A DNA stretch of 64,000 nt from Sepiola atlantica (GCA_963556195.1 OY744525.1:22991218-23055217); one strand, 5' to 3'; shown: positions 11,880-22,870, counted from the stretch's first letter. A program made the numbers and translations. The notes: generated by a model from the letters alone, not told the origin.

Positions 11880-12390
11880 ACGAAACCAAACACCATGAAT
11901 AAATACTTGAACATATAAAGAACTTGAAGCATTCAAACTTTTACCTAAATTACCGGATTCGGTATTAAATAACCCAAGGAGGGTTGATATGCCATAAAAC
12001 AAAAGAAACAAACCAAACACCATGAATAAATACTTGAACATATAAAGAACTTGAAGCATTCAAACTTTTACCTAAATTACCGGATTCGGTATTAAATAAC
12101 CCAAGGAGGGTTGATATGCCATAAAACAAAAGAAACAAACCAAACACCATGAATAAATTCTTGAACATATAAAGAACTTGGAGAATAAAAACTTTTACCA
12201 AAATTACCGGATTTGGCATTAAATAACCCGAAAAGGGTTGATATGCCATGAAACAAAAAAACAAAGCAAACACCATGAATAAATACTTGAACATATAAAG
12301 AACTTGAAGAATAAAAACTTTTATCAAAATTACCGGATTCGGCATTAAATAACCCGAAAAGGATTGATATGCCTTAAAACAAAACAACCA
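11880..12390 (+). repeat. 127-bp tandem repeat, four copies
   Basis: CACCATGAAT recurs at 11891, 12018, 12145 and 12271 (spacing 127, 127, 126). Units carry ACCGGATTCGGTATTAAATA and GGGTTGATATGCCATAAAAC. The long minus-strand frame (11965-12387) is a reading of this repeat. Confidence 0.95.
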
Positions 12391-12411
12391 ATACGTTTAT
12401 GGTATCATTTA

Positions 12412-12642
12412 ATGTTATTAAGACAAAGCTCTTTTTCCTTTAACAATTCTAAGAAACTTTTTCAACCATTAATTGCCATGGCTGATAGCACTCTACACAA
12501 GAGTCCAACACTCAAACTATTCGGCCTAACATTCAAAGGTAACATGAATTGGAACAAATACATAGAAGATACTGCCAAAGTTGCTGCAAAGAATTTCATG
12601 GAGGTCTTCCACCCCTTCTTACATAAAACTAAATTAAAATAA
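12412..12642 (+). pseudogene. Jockey/CR1-like LINE fragment (post-RT region)
   Basis: A plus-strand frame gives FQPLIAMADSTLHKSPTLKL, then FGLTFKGNMNWNKYIEDTAK. This matches the post-RT region FKLLGLTFTDNMNWDKYTED of the LINE at 56 kb. It stops in a TTCATGGAGGTCTTCCACCC junction with another repeat. Confidence 0.8.
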
Positions 12643-12904
12643 ATATAGCCCATATTATCCACCATTACGCCTAGCAGCTGTGTTCCAGAATTCATAATGA
12701 TCGGTTAATTAAAGAGTGGATTCTGTACCTACAAATATATAAATACATACACATACCTAACTGTATGTGTATGTGTGAGAAAAAGAAAAAAAAATTGATT
12801 TTCTTTTTTTATGTAATTCAATACTGGAATAATAATAAAGAAGGGACTAGCACTGCACTAAACCATGATTAAATTGATTTTCTTATTGTGTATAAGAGAG
12901 AGAG

Positions 12905-12960
12905 GTGATGATTGGGAGAGAGAGAGAGAGAGGGGGAGGGAGGGAGGGGGAGAGAGACTG
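12905..12960. repeat. (GA)n/(GGGA)n tract
   Basis: GAGAGAGAGAGAG, then GGGAGGGAGGGGGAGAGAGA. Confidence 0.9.
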
Positions 12961-13440
12961 ACTGACTATTTTGGCTGAACCTATCTGACTGAGTTGATCC
13001 AGTCTTATAAGCCAGCAACTGATCCCCTGACAAGCAAGACTGATGAGTGTCATTCTATCTTCCTGTCACATGACCACACAGTTCAAGGGTGCACAACACA
13101 GTCAGCTTCATTGAGTCAGACATTACAGACTTAAACGACAAGATTGATTGATTGAAAAAGTCCTGACAAATTTATCCCTCCCCCGCCTCGCAAATACCTC
13201 GGAGATTTAAACCTCTCTTTGCAACTCTTTTTGTTTTAGTATTTATTCTTTGCATAATGTTTAAAGAATTAATTTCTCAAATCAGAATTCCCGAAATGTT
13301 CAGAGAGAATGAAGACGTTTTTTGTGGTATTTTTTTGTTTTGTTTTGTAATGGTGTTAACATACTATTTATAGGTATTAATGTTAAATATTGATGAGGGG
13401 TACATCTACAGTAGATATTAGCTAGTACTTATTGCTGAGA
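12961..13440. other. Unassigned interval
   Basis: No frame or repeat that I can support, apart from AT-rich runs. Confidence 0.4.
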
Positions 13441-13450
13441 TATATATATA

Positions 13451-13714
13451 CAGAATATTAATTTTGATTTGTCAGAACGTGTCCAGACTTCGGCATGGTT
13501 GTTGACGTGCACAAGTAGAGAATGAAAAACATGATTTTGGTTGTAGCGTTATCAGCAGTGGCCTGTCTCCTTCATTCATCTCGCGTCCTTTGAAGGAGAC
13601 AGGCCACTGCTGATAACGCTACAACCAAAATCATGTTTTTCATTCTCTACTTGTTCACGTCAACAACCATGCCGAAGTCTGGACACGTTCTGACAAATCA
13701 AAATTAATATTCTG
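13451..13714. mobile_element. 264-bp near-perfect palindrome next to a TA run
   Basis: Arms 13451-13574 and 13591-13714 are both 124 bp and differ at about one position (GTGCAC against GTGAAC). The spacer is only about 16 bp. A short TA run precedes the left arm, and a hammerhead motif begins 24 bp after the right arm. No transposase is encoded. Confidence 0.9.
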
Positions 13715-13737
13715 TATGATATTTCTACATTGCTTTC

Positions 13738-13781
13738 TTCATCCTGAGGAAGTCTTTCAATAAAGACGAAACGTTGATGAA
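13738..13781 (+). ncRNA. Hammerhead ribozyme motif (well-formed)
   Basis: TTCATC (13738) pairs with GATGAA (13776-13781) as a perfect six-pair helix I. The core is CTGAGGA...GAA. Helix II is GTCTTT/AAAGAC, six pairs with a CAAT(A) loop. Helix III is a minimal palindromic ACGT. The residue before the expected cleavage site is U (GUU). One extra A lies between A9 and helix II; an extra A here is tolerated in a known viroid hammerhead. The short helix III suggests it would work best as a dimer or in tandem. Confidence 0.75.
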
Positions 13782-13821
13782 TACATAAATCACATAGTTT
13801 TTGGCTTTCTTTTTTTGATTT

Positions 13822-13823
<2 letters not shown>

Positions 13824-13880
<57 letters not shown>
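13824..13880. repeat. (TA)n microsatellite
   Basis: Uninterrupted TA run of about 57 bp. Confidence 0.95.
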
Positions 13881-13883
<3 letters not shown>

Positions 13884-14453
13884 CATATATATTACATTTT
13901 TTACTTATTTAAATCTTTACTTTAAAAAGTTAAATCGATATACTCAAAAGCAAACTTAATAATAAAAAATAATACGTCAGGTATCGTCTGCTTTGTGTGA
14001 AACTGCAAAAGTTTGTTTGGATTGGTTAAAACAACTAAATGATAATAAAACATCCGGCAGAGACTTTTGGAGGAAGAGAGGATATGTTTATACTTTGATT
14101 TTATTTAAAATAGGCGTTATCACACGAAATCCCCTAAATGTATTTTATTTGCGTATTTTTACTCATCAATTCCATTTATTTTATTTCAAGGCATAAAATC
14201 AACTTTTGCCAAATGTATATGACACGCTGCTCATTTGTAAAAGTTTGACATTTCCTCAGGAAATATAAATGCTAGACCGGAGGGGGTCATGTTCAGTTAA
14301 ACTTACATAGAAAACTGAACCTCCACCTAAAAATTGAACAAGTCATTTAAAACAAAAAACGTTATAATCTGAACATTTGGTGCTTAATCAATAAGAATAT
14401 GATTATTATTTGTTTGTGTCCGATGATAACATGTTTCCTTCCAGTCTGTAACA

Positions 14454-14515
<62 letters not shown>

Positions 14516-15500
14516 CTTTTTCTTAATTTTTTTTTTTTAATGCAACTTTAATTCCTATATAATTTTATTTCTAGCTACCATATCGCAGAATGGTTCGTGC
14601 GTGTAGTGTTTAGATAGCCTTTTATTATTATTATTACTAGTATTACTATTGTTATAAAGAATTTTAGTTGATATGCAAATTACCATATAGCACGGTAGTC
14701 TTAAGGGTAGTATATTATTATTATTATTTTGATTATTATTATTATTATTTATATATATATATATATATATATAACATTTTAAGCTGAATTATTTCGACAC
14801 TTGATTGAAGAAATGGTAGTTTGATCTGTACCATTGGAGAGCCATGCATATAACTGTCCTGTTTTTAAATCTCCGAAACAGTTACATGGTAAACAGCTGA
14901 TGATCCCGTGTTAATATTAGATGCTTACGTTAAGGTCTCCTGTTTTTGTTTCACTGTTAGATACTTAATCCCCCTTTTTATTTTATTTACTTACTATTAT
15001 ATATTTTATTTTTTTATAAATTTTCCAACGAATGTTAAGTCTGCACTATTTTGGATTTAGTTAGTTTCTGTGGGAATTTAAACTGCATTTTCCTTCTTTT
15101 TTTTGTCTTTTTGTTTAAAATAACTCAAAGCTTCTTTAGACTATATATATATATATATATATAATGTAATATAGATATGGATAGTTATATTTGCTCCCCA
15201 CTCGTTGGTTGAGTTCTATAGTAGGAGAAATAACGGTTTCTACTTAGCATAAAGCATTACTCTCCATAATTAAAATAGAGTTCTCTTGATAACTAGTAGT
15301 GCGAATGTAAACAAAAACGTAAGCGCTATAATCTCGCTTAGTGGTGGGGTGAGTGTAATAGTATAGAGATAAAATGCCCGACTGCTGATCAGTTTCAAGC
15401 GATCGGGTTTTGAACTTCAGCATTAAAACACTCACCACAGCTATGTATTTATCTCCCCACCGTGGGAAGATGTGGCACAAGGCCACAAAGTAAGGGACAA
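13881..15500. other. AT-rich interval with TA and TTA microsatellites
   Basis: TA runs at about 14455-14514, 14749-14772 and 15143-15163, and TTA runs near 14624 and 14716. Short frames only; no gene. Confidence 0.5.
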
Positions 15501-15519
15501 TAATTCAGCACACAATGTG

Positions 15520-15835
15520 ATGCATTCTGGATCCTTAAAATCAGACTGAGCAGCCCCGTTGTCAGCATACCCTGGCAAGAGCGCCTCAGGTAGTTAGCTA
15601 TAAACTAACTCCTACCAAAAGTGAGGGAGGCAAGACCTGGGAGGATGGACCTCCTAGAGCTGAACAGAATAAATATCACAGCTCGACAGAAAAAAGACCA
15701 CTGCCGTCACAAAGGTCCAGTCTCTGCCAGACTGATTGTCAAGGACAGATCCTCGACTGGTATGCTTGGGATAAGAAAGGAGACCCCTTTTACCGTGTCG
15801 CCTAGCTACACTGAAGAACCATGATACAACGAAAC
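15520..15835 (-). repeat. SINE related to the family A body but with a different head
   Basis: The plus strand contains CAGCCCCGTTGTCAGCATAC, AGCGCCTCAGGTAGTTAGC, GGCAAGACCTGGGAGGATGG and ACCTCCTAGAGCTGAACAG, the same modules as the U2-headed SINE body. The distal part (AGACCACTGCCGTCACAAAG onward) is different and lacks the U2 head. The 67-codon frame over it is not a gene. Confidence 0.65.
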
Positions 15836-15865
15836 AACTGCCTTTGAATGACAACACAAACACAT

Positions 15866-15876
<11 letters not shown>

Positions 15877-15928
<52 letters not shown>
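15877..15928. repeat. (CA)n(TA)n microsatellite
   Basis: CACACACA then an unbroken TA run, directly abutting the 5' terminus of the next element. Confidence 0.95.
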
Positions 15929-15931
<3 letters not shown>

Positions 15932-16537
15932 GGCTTTACGCGCTCCACTACTTTTGGAGCTGCTCCCGCTCCTGCTCCAACGTCCAAAATTGGAGCTGGC
16001 TCCTCTAACGCTCCCCATTTTCAAAAAGGAGCCGCTTCTGCTCTAACTCCTATAACAAAGGAGCGGCTCTTTTTCAGCGCTCCATAATAAAAATATACCT
16101 TCTTTCATAAACGTTCTATTCTGCCAATGAGTGGTCGAAGGATAGGGGTGGGCGTCAAAGGATCTCATCAATATGGGTTGAGATGTCACTTTAAGTGTAA
16201 GACCGTAAGATAATATTTGAAAACATTACAATTAAATCGTCTTCCGCCTGAGCCCCCTCCCTCTCTCTACCAGAGATATAATTTTTAAAAATAATTCAGA
16301 GTAAACTCTGAGACTTTCTTTACTTTTCCTTTATATTGCTGAATAAAAAAACTAATGTTTAAAAAAAAATCAAATAATTTTGGAGCGCGGAGCGATAACA
16401 CCACCGCTCTTTAGTCCCAAATGGAGTTGCTCCCGCTCAACTCTCGCTGAATATAAAATGAGCCCTCCTCTCCTTCGCTCCAGCAAAAATGAGCGTGCTC
16501 CTGGAACGCGCTCCTTTTTGGAGGGCTCCGTAAAGCC

Positions 16538-16540
<3 letters not shown>
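15929..16540. mobile_element. Non-autonomous DNA transposon, hAT-like (612 bp)
   Basis: Termini are CAGGGCTTTACGCGCTCC and GGAGGGCTCCGTAAAGCCCTG-type, an inverted CAGGGCTTTACG. The CAGGG start and flanks of TATATATA on both sides would fit an 8-bp hAT target duplication, though the TA run makes that unprovable. The interior is built of GGAGC/GCTCC words. There is no transposase frame. Confidence 0.7.

Positions 16541-16588
<48 letters not shown>
16541..16588. repeat. (TA)n microsatellite
   Basis: Uninterrupted TA run between two mobile elements. Confidence 0.95.
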
Positions 16589-16590
<2 letters not shown>

Positions 16591-16797
16591 GTAGTGAATA
16601 GTCATATCTCTATGCTGATGAGTCCGGATTATAAAAGTATGAAACGTATATATACATAGATAATAAACAAAACAAATATTATATATATATAATGTAGTGA
16701 ATAGTCATATCTCTATGCTGATGAGTCCAGATTATAAAAGTATGAAACGTATACATACATAGATAATAAACAAAACAAATATTATATACATATAATG
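16588..16797 (+). repeat. 103-bp tandem duplication, each unit with a degenerate hammerhead-like motif
   Basis: GTAGTGAATAGTCATATCTC starts at 16591 and 16694, 103 bp apart. Each unit has CTATG-CTGATGAG...GAAACGTATA...-CATAG. Helix I (CTATG/CATAG) and the core CTGATGA/GAA are intact. The second copy's ACGTATACAT is one CpG decay from a perfect ACGTATACGT helix III. Helix II does not pair well in either copy, so activity is doubtful. Confidence 0.5.
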
Positions 16798-17228
16798 TAT
16801 TGTTAAATATAACAGACAACTTATATCTGGATATCCTTTCGTGGATCCTTTCCATTGTCCGAATCAGAATCTTAGTTTCGGGGGGGGGGGTGAAATTGGC
16901 CGATGAATCTGCCATAGTTTTCATTTGTGTCCCAAGTACTTTCAGACACATCCGGGTCCATCTTCAGGGGAATGAGGATAATCAGATAAAGATCATGTGT
17001 TCATATTACAGATGGTTTTGGCGGGAATTATATAATAAGTACAAAACTATAGTTAGCATTATAGACATTTTAGTAGATTATTGCTGGTATTCAAGTTAAT
17101 TCTGTTAATTACAGATATTTTTTTGTTTTTATGTATAGAGCTTCTAATATATAGAGTTGTTGTTTGTTACAATGGAAAGGATCTATGAAAGGATATCCAG
17201 ACATAATTGTCTGTTATATTTAACAATA
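16798..17228. mobile_element. 431-bp element with ~60-bp terminal inverted repeats
   Basis: TATTGTTAAATATAACAGAC at the left end is mirrored by GTCTGTTATATTTAACAATA at the right end. Complementarity extends through GGATATCCTTTC/GAAAGGATATCC and CCTTTCCATTGT/ACAATGGAAAGG. The interior holds a G10 run (16879) and an apparent chance frame. No transposase. Confidence 0.85.
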
Positions 17229-17252
17229 CTTGCCTTCAAGAAAAGACACTGC

Positions 17253-17253
<1 letters not shown>

Positions 17254-17305
<52 letters not shown>
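17254..17305. repeat. (TA)n and (TTA)n microsatellite
   Basis: TA run, then TTATTATTATTA. Confidence 0.95.
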
Positions 17306-17307
<2 letters not shown>

Positions 17308-17647
17308 AATACCAATGAAAATTATATTTCCATTTTCAGTAATAAATTGTGATTGATTTTCACGCCACTAGTGAAAAGAAATATATAGAAATAAATGACT
17401 GTCAAAATAGGTTGGGAGAGAAAAAAATTCAGTAAGCAAATAATATATATATAGGTCTGATATGAATGACCCTAACCTCAATTCTCGCCTACACACTCAC
17501 TCCTGCTCCCAGCCCACCTCACTCCTGATTCTAACATTCACACTCCATTTATTACTCAGTGTGTAAGCCTAAACTCAATTCTGTTCATAGTTTTCACCTT
17601 ACTCTCTTTCCTTCCTCTTGCCGCCGCCGCCATTCCGTATAATAAAA

Positions 17648-17851
17648 TCAACATGAATCATATTCTGCCCTCTTCCATTGAAACCCAAGCGCAGCCAGCG
17701 TCCCCATTTTCATGAGAGAATCTGGGTAAAAAATATCGAAAACGAAAACAACTTCTTGATTGGATTTTCGATTTGATAGAGTTTTCTCTCCCTTAAGCAC
17801 TGCAGGCTCAAAAGAGCCATAAAATGACTTGGCACAAACTGAATCAGAAGC
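17648..17851 (-). CDS. Hypothetical small protein or pseudogene fragment, unrecognised
   Basis: From the ATG at 17851 (context AAGATGG, a good animal initiation context) the frame reads MASDSVCAKSFYGSFEPAVL and ends EYDSC-stop at 17648, 67 codons. An upstream in-frame ATG extends it to 17887. Composition is protein-like rather than low-complexity, but no family is recognised and no splice context is evident. Listed only as a candidate. Confidence 0.2.
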   Translation of the reverse strand, partial: ASDSVCAKSFYGSFEPAVLKGEKTLSNRKSNQEVVFVFDIFYPDSLMKMGTLAALGFQWKRAEYDSC

Positions 17852-17999
17852 CATCTTGAAAAGTGTTGATTTGAGGATTCTCTGCAAATTAGTCTCAGAA
17901 TATGGGTATGCGTTGATGCAGCAGCATTGATCGTGAACCTTCCGAGGGGTAAACCACTCTAAATACTTTAAAAAACACTATCTAAAGAGTCACAAAGGA

Positions 18000-18360
18000 A
18001 GTAAAAATATCACGAAAGAATCAAAAGTCACAAAATAAATCAAAAAGCAACAAATATTGATAGGTCACAAAAAAATCAGAAAGTCACAAAACAATCTAAA
18101 TATCACCAAAAAATCAGAAAGTCACAAAACAATCTAAATATCACCAAAAAATCAGAAAGTCACAAAACAATCTAAATATCACCAAAAAATCAGAAAGTCA
18201 CCAAAAAATCAGAAATTCACCGAAGAAAATCAAAAATATACAAAAAGTCACAAAAAAATCTAAATATAAAAAAAATCAGAAATTCACCGAAGAAAATCAA
18301 AAAAATACAAAAAAGCCACAGTAAAACTAGAAAAATCATAAAAAATATTAAAAAGTCACA
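18000..18360. repeat. Degenerate GTCACAAAA-AATCAGAAA tandem repeat with a 38-bp higher unit
   Basis: A basic 16-19-bp motif (GTCACAAAAAAATCAGAAA) repeats irregularly. A 38-bp unit, GTCACAAAACAATCTAAATA plus TCACCAAAAAATCAGAAA, is repeated three times at about 18085-18200. It ends in (ATC)n at 18367-18395. Confidence 0.85.
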
Positions 18361-18519
18361 AAAAGCCATCATATCATCATCATCATCATCATCATCAATA
18401 TTAAGATTGAAAGACAAAAACTTCTTTTTCAGAATTCTTTAGATGTTTAATGCTTGGTAGTAATATTACACCTCTATATAATATTAGGGTTAAAGCTCCA
18501 AAACTTCATACAAAAATTG

Positions 18520-18800
18520 TCTATGGCATAACGGTTAATAGCGTTAGTTAACAATCAGTTCGAAATATAGTCTTCTGGAGGTTGAAGGTTAACACTTTGA
18601 CTCAATCATGGCTGACAGAATGAGAACAATCTACTCCTGTAGATTTAATAAAGGGTTTAATTCGAAATTCCGTCCAGTTCGACCAAAAAGTTTCTCAAAT
18701 TTGACTAGAAGTTCAAAAAGATGCACCTTTAAATATTGGAGGTTACATCGGCCGAAACGTTGTGAATATAACAACCAAGATGAGAATAGTAGTCTGAATA
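18520..18800 (+). repeat. tRNA-derived SINE with hammerhead remnant
   Basis: An A-box-like TGGCATAACGGT at 18524-18535 and a degenerate B-box near 18580-18595 precede AACCACG-type sequence shared with 660-960 (TCTTCTGGAGGTTGAAGGTT, GGCTGACAGAATGAGAACAA). The 3' half of the hammerhead core (GGTTACATCGGCCGAAACGTT-type) is intact. The CTGAAGA half has decayed to CTTTAAATA. It is therefore not an active ribozyme. Confidence 0.6.
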
Positions 18801-18879
18801 ATAATACAAAAAAGTGTCATCCAAATCTTTACTCTATTTATTACAAGAAATTTTCTATAAGAACAATTAAAAAAAAATA

Positions 18880-19630
18880 GTGCTCACCAACTGACTTATT
18901 CAAAAATTAGGACGACGTCTTATATTGTGCTTTTGTCTGCATAAATAGTTTTCGTCTTCCAACGATCATAAGAAGTAGATAAATTAGAAACTCGGATCAT
19001 GCACATTTTTAAAAAGTTTTCCTCACAGAAAATTGCTACGGATTCTTTTCAGCGGAGATTTAAATGTCACATATCACGTCCTCGGATAAAGAAGGGTGAG
19101 TTTTGGTGAAGAAAGGTCATCACGACTATTGAAAAAAAATCTCTCTCTCTTACGCACACATCTTGGCATTTGGAATCTTTACTTTTTGCCAATAACTCAC
19201 CATTTAGCAAGGTCAAAAGCCACTCGAAGATGAGATGGATGGATTGTTAGTTGAATGTGATGTTGTTTTTTTATAACCTCGTAATTTAGGTTAATTATAA
19301 ATAATAACTTGTAAATAAATGGATGAACTATCAAGAGAAACGTTTAATAGATTTATTAAAACTGAACACAGAATGAATTAATGAGTTAATTGGCCGCTGG
19401 ACGCGATTGATATATTCACAGTCTGACGCCGTGGTCTTTGTTTTCTTTCTCTCCGACAGACGACCCTTTTCCAAGGGCGATAACTCTTAACTCCCGAAAT
19501 GCTTCAAGGGAGGTAATTCCGTTTTCGTTAGGTGTCCTAACAGCTTTGATAGACGGCCATCGAGAACGATCTGGATCTTTCTTTTAGATAAGAAGGATCT
19601 GATTATATTAAATATTTTTTTTTTTAATGG
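18880..19630. other. Unassigned interval
   Basis: No gene or repeat boundary that I can support. Confidence 0.4.
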
Positions 19631-19631
19631 A

Positions 19632-20165
19632 AATCGCTCAAGACAAGGCATGAAGCCACTTGTTGTAAGGAGCTAACAAGTACGAAAGATGGTTATTGCA
19701 AAGACAGGGGATGCCTATTGGCCTTAGTCTTGAAACGGTAGGAGGAAAACAATCGGCAGGAAGAGAGTTCCACAATCCTGCAGTTCTTGAAAAGAAGCTA
19801 CTGGAATAGGAGGCTGTATTATAATGAGGTATCAAAACAGCGAATTGAATTCGTCCAGTAATAACGTACAAATTAAATCTTCCTGATAAGACCTTTGTGC
19901 CAGACCTTGTCAAAGGCTTTGGATATATCAAGCGCTACCGCTCTAGCTTCATCTGCCTTATCCAGTGTATGGTATATGCGTTCAGAGATGACCATTAAGA
20001 AGTCCGCAGTAGAACAGGATTGCCTAAATCTATATTGTCGGTCAGACAAACGTTTAGCCTTTTTAAGGCCGTGGATTATCACTAGATTGATTAATGATTA
20101 CAAGATTTTAGAAAAGAGTGGGAGGAGACTTACAAGGCCAATGATGACAAATATTATGAGAGGAT
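19632..20165 (-). pseudogene. Jockey/CR1-like LINE, RT fragment joined to C-terminus by deletion
   Basis: The minus-strand frame 19873-20082 gives FRQSCSTADFLMVISERIYH, then ALDISKAFDKVWHKGLI, the conserved A-block of non-LTR reverse transcriptases. The adjoining frame 19638-19931 gives SRTAGLWNSLPADCFPPTV, the C-terminal signature. Everything between, including the FADD catalytic block, is deleted. Sequence to about 20150 extends the homology 5'. Confidence 0.88.
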
Positions 20166-20169
20166 TGAA

Positions 20170-20595
20170 AATAATGAATGGAATGAACAAAATTTGGTTA
20201 ATTATGAGAACGGTTTAGGCTAAGTATTTGTTGACATTGGATTTGAAGACGACCGTGTTGTTGTCTGCAGGGAAGAAGTCCCATGATAATATGTTCCACA
20301 AATAAGAAGTTCTTAACAAGAAACTCTATTTATAAAAATTCCGTTTGATGTTAGGCTCATGGATGAAGAAAGGGGAGTTCTTTGTAATGGTGGTAAGAAG
20401 ACGAGTTCTTGCTGTGAATGCCGGACAAGGAAATCAGATGTTTTTCTTTTTAACAAAAGAAAAGAACTAATATTTGGCAGTATTTCAGGGATGATGACTT
20501 TTAATTATTATTTACGATTTTTCGACTCATTTCTTCATCCTGGTTGTTGTTGCTATTACAATGTTTTGGCTGTTTTGGTCTCTAGTCTTCCTACA
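20170..20595. other. Unassigned interval
   Basis: Short frames only. It precedes a G12 run and a C10 run near 20600-20630. Confidence 0.35.
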
Positions 20596-20938
20596 GCAGT
20601 GGGGGGGGGGGGGCAATCCCCCCCCCCCCGCTCAGGAGGAAATTTCAGGGTTTCAGGAGGGGGAAGGATTGGAACTATAGATTGGCAGGCACAAACTGGA
20701 CACAATTTAATACAGCAAATACAAACATCTTTTAGTTGCTTTACATTGCAATCTCCCAGACAATCAATTTAAGATTGTCAGTAAACAACATAGATTGGAA
20801 ATAAGGAATATTTTCCTTTCTTCTTTTTAGTGCGTTCTTCACGATTGAAAGTTTGGTGACCATCTCTCTCCAAGAAATTGTGTTGCTTTTCATTAGATAG
20901 TTTTTCAAGGAAGCTGAGAGGAATAGTAGACGTCTAGA

Positions 20939-21180
20939 ACAGTGGTTCTCAACCAGGGAAGAATTTCGAGGGAGGGAGGGGGGGGGTAGCACTACAGATT
21001 AGCAGACACAAACTAGATCCATGGCCACAAAAAAAAAAGTGTGCATCGCCCATCGCTACTGAAAGGTCATGTTGGATTTTCTCTCCGCTAACGTTTGTAT
21101 TAAATGCTACTATGTTAGTATTGGTTATTATTATTAATATGAATGCACATTTTGAGTCAGACATTTTTTGAAAGGCGGGG
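20939..21180. mobile_element. hAT-like non-autonomous element (CAGTGGTTCTCAACC terminus)
   Basis: Starts CAGTGGTTCTCAACC at 20939. The interior (TAGCAGACACAAACTAGAT, TTTTCTCTCCGCTAACG, GAGTCAGACATTTTTTGAAA) is the reverse complement of the element at 41555-41874. The far terminus is not found, so the copy is truncated or has decayed into the adjoining palindromic element. Confidence 0.6.
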
Positions 21181-21372
21181 AAATATCATCCTCATTAATG
21201 ATGAAAGGATTCACGGACTAAAAAAGTTAGAGAAACATGTTAAGAATGGCTTTCTAAATAATCTTCTGCAGCTTACGGACCGTGCTGAAATAATAACGTT
21301 AGTATTTAGAAAGCCATTCTTAAAACGGGGCTGGGTGTTTTGTTAACTATTCTGTACTTTCATCTCAAAATT
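21181..21372. mobile_element. Palindromic element fragment, relative of 62990-63507
   Basis: AAGAATGGCTTTCTAAATA at 21241 is mirrored by TATTTAGAAAGCCATTCTTA at 21303. TTAACTATTCTGTACTTTCA and the CGTGCTGAAATAATAACG stretch also occur in the 63-kb palindrome. Confidence 0.6.
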
Positions 21373-21844
21373 TAATAAATAAATTAATAAATTTGGGAAA
21401 CTAGAAACTCTTGCCGGAAATTATATTATGGATTAAGTCTAATATAAGGAACTAAATCTGACCGAACATCGTTTGCTGCTGACTTTTAGTCCGGTACTCT
21501 TCTGGGTTGCCGATGTTGATGTTATATAATTGAGAAGACATTAAGATATTTTGGTATAATGTCTTGGTTTAACACTTATTATACAAATTAGTTAAAAATG
21601 AAAGTGTTTTACTGTAATAAATAACTTTTTTTTATTTCATATAATTATGAATAATTACAAAAAGCAGCAATTGAGATTAAGATGGCAATTCAATTTGGTT
21701 TGGTTGGTTTTATGGTACATCAACCGTTTTATGTGTTGGGTTTTACGGCATGTTAAACATGTTAGGTCATTTTATGTTGAAATCATACATATTTTGTATA
21801 CGTTTGATTTGTATATTAGTCTGAATTTTCAACATCTCTACGAC

Positions 21845-22320
21845 TGCTACATCACCACGTCACTACCCATTAAGCCACCTACTTACGTGTCAACAAGAGA
21901 CTGCTATTTTCTGTCAACAAGATTACGGACCATCTGGTGAAGATTGAAGAACTCCCCACGCAATGTTGAAATAGTTCAAACTAGATTTGAACTGGGCTTA
22001 GACGATTCCATAGTCCGTGTCAGTATCCATTATACCATTCATGCCCTTTTATGGTTGTTGATTAGCCACACACCACGTCACTACCCATTAAGCCAACTAT
22101 CTTTATTGATAATTTTTATAACTGCTGTTACAAAAAGATGACGACGGTTGGCTGTTAACAACGAAAGAAAAAAGAAAGAAGGGGAAGATGCTGTTGCTAT
22201 ATCACCACTACGACAACCTTTACAACTAGACGTCATTACCCATTGAGCAAAGTACTTACAACGTGTCAATAAGAGACTCAGCCGTTTTCTGTCAACGAAA
22301 ACGACAAGTCATTTGTTGGG
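21845..22320 (-). repeat. tRNA-like SINE pieces, three partial copies
   Basis: On the minus strand each copy has GTGGCTTAATGGGTAGTGAC, an A-box-like element, preceded by TTGACACGTAAGTAG. Copies lie at about 21845-21915, 22070-22115 and 22175-22320, with another at 52885-52990. B-boxes are degenerate. Confidence 0.5.
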
Positions 22321-22369
22321 GGTTGGAAGGATTCCCCCATTAAACGTTCAATCGGCTTATTAGTGCTAT

Positions 22370-22870
22370 AATGATCAACACTGCCTTACGCACAGTCTTT
22401 GGCCACGCCGGTCAACCAACTACCAATACTCGCCGGTATCGCACCACCAACCCTGTGCTGTGAAGCAGCTGTCCTTGCACTGTCCCAAAAAGCCATCATC
22501 ACAGAGACACCCATTGGTGGAGCATGCCCATCAGCTCCTGCTTTTAACACCCAGTGAAGTCACAAAACGAACCTGGCTCAAACATCGCTGGACGAAGGAA
22601 TGGCAGGAAGCAGATCAATCAAGGCTGCACAGATTCGTGGAGGAGCTGGATGAACTACCAAGCATGGATCTCTCTCGCCGGCAGTGGACAGTGCTCAAAC
22701 GCCTCAGGACCGGTGTCGGCTGTTTCGCCGCGACTGAACAGACAGTCGACCACATCATCGAGTCATGCCTAAAACACCGACCACCCAATGGCGAAGCCAG
22801 CATATATGCTCTAGACGACAAAACGCTAGCATGGCTTTCCTCAACCGAGCTGGTGATCTGACAACAAGAT
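22370..22870 (+). pseudogene. Non-LTR retrotransposon C-terminus (second LINE lineage)
   Basis: The reading frames give LPVLAGIAPPTLCCEAAVLA upstream and, after a frameshift, RLRTGVGCFAATEQTVDHII and ESCLKHRPPNGEASIYALDD. This is the familiar LINE C-terminal block (RLRTGVGRF ... Cys/His ... DHI). A deletion removes the first CxC of the usual knuckle. It is a different lineage from the 56-kb LINE. Confidence 0.8.
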
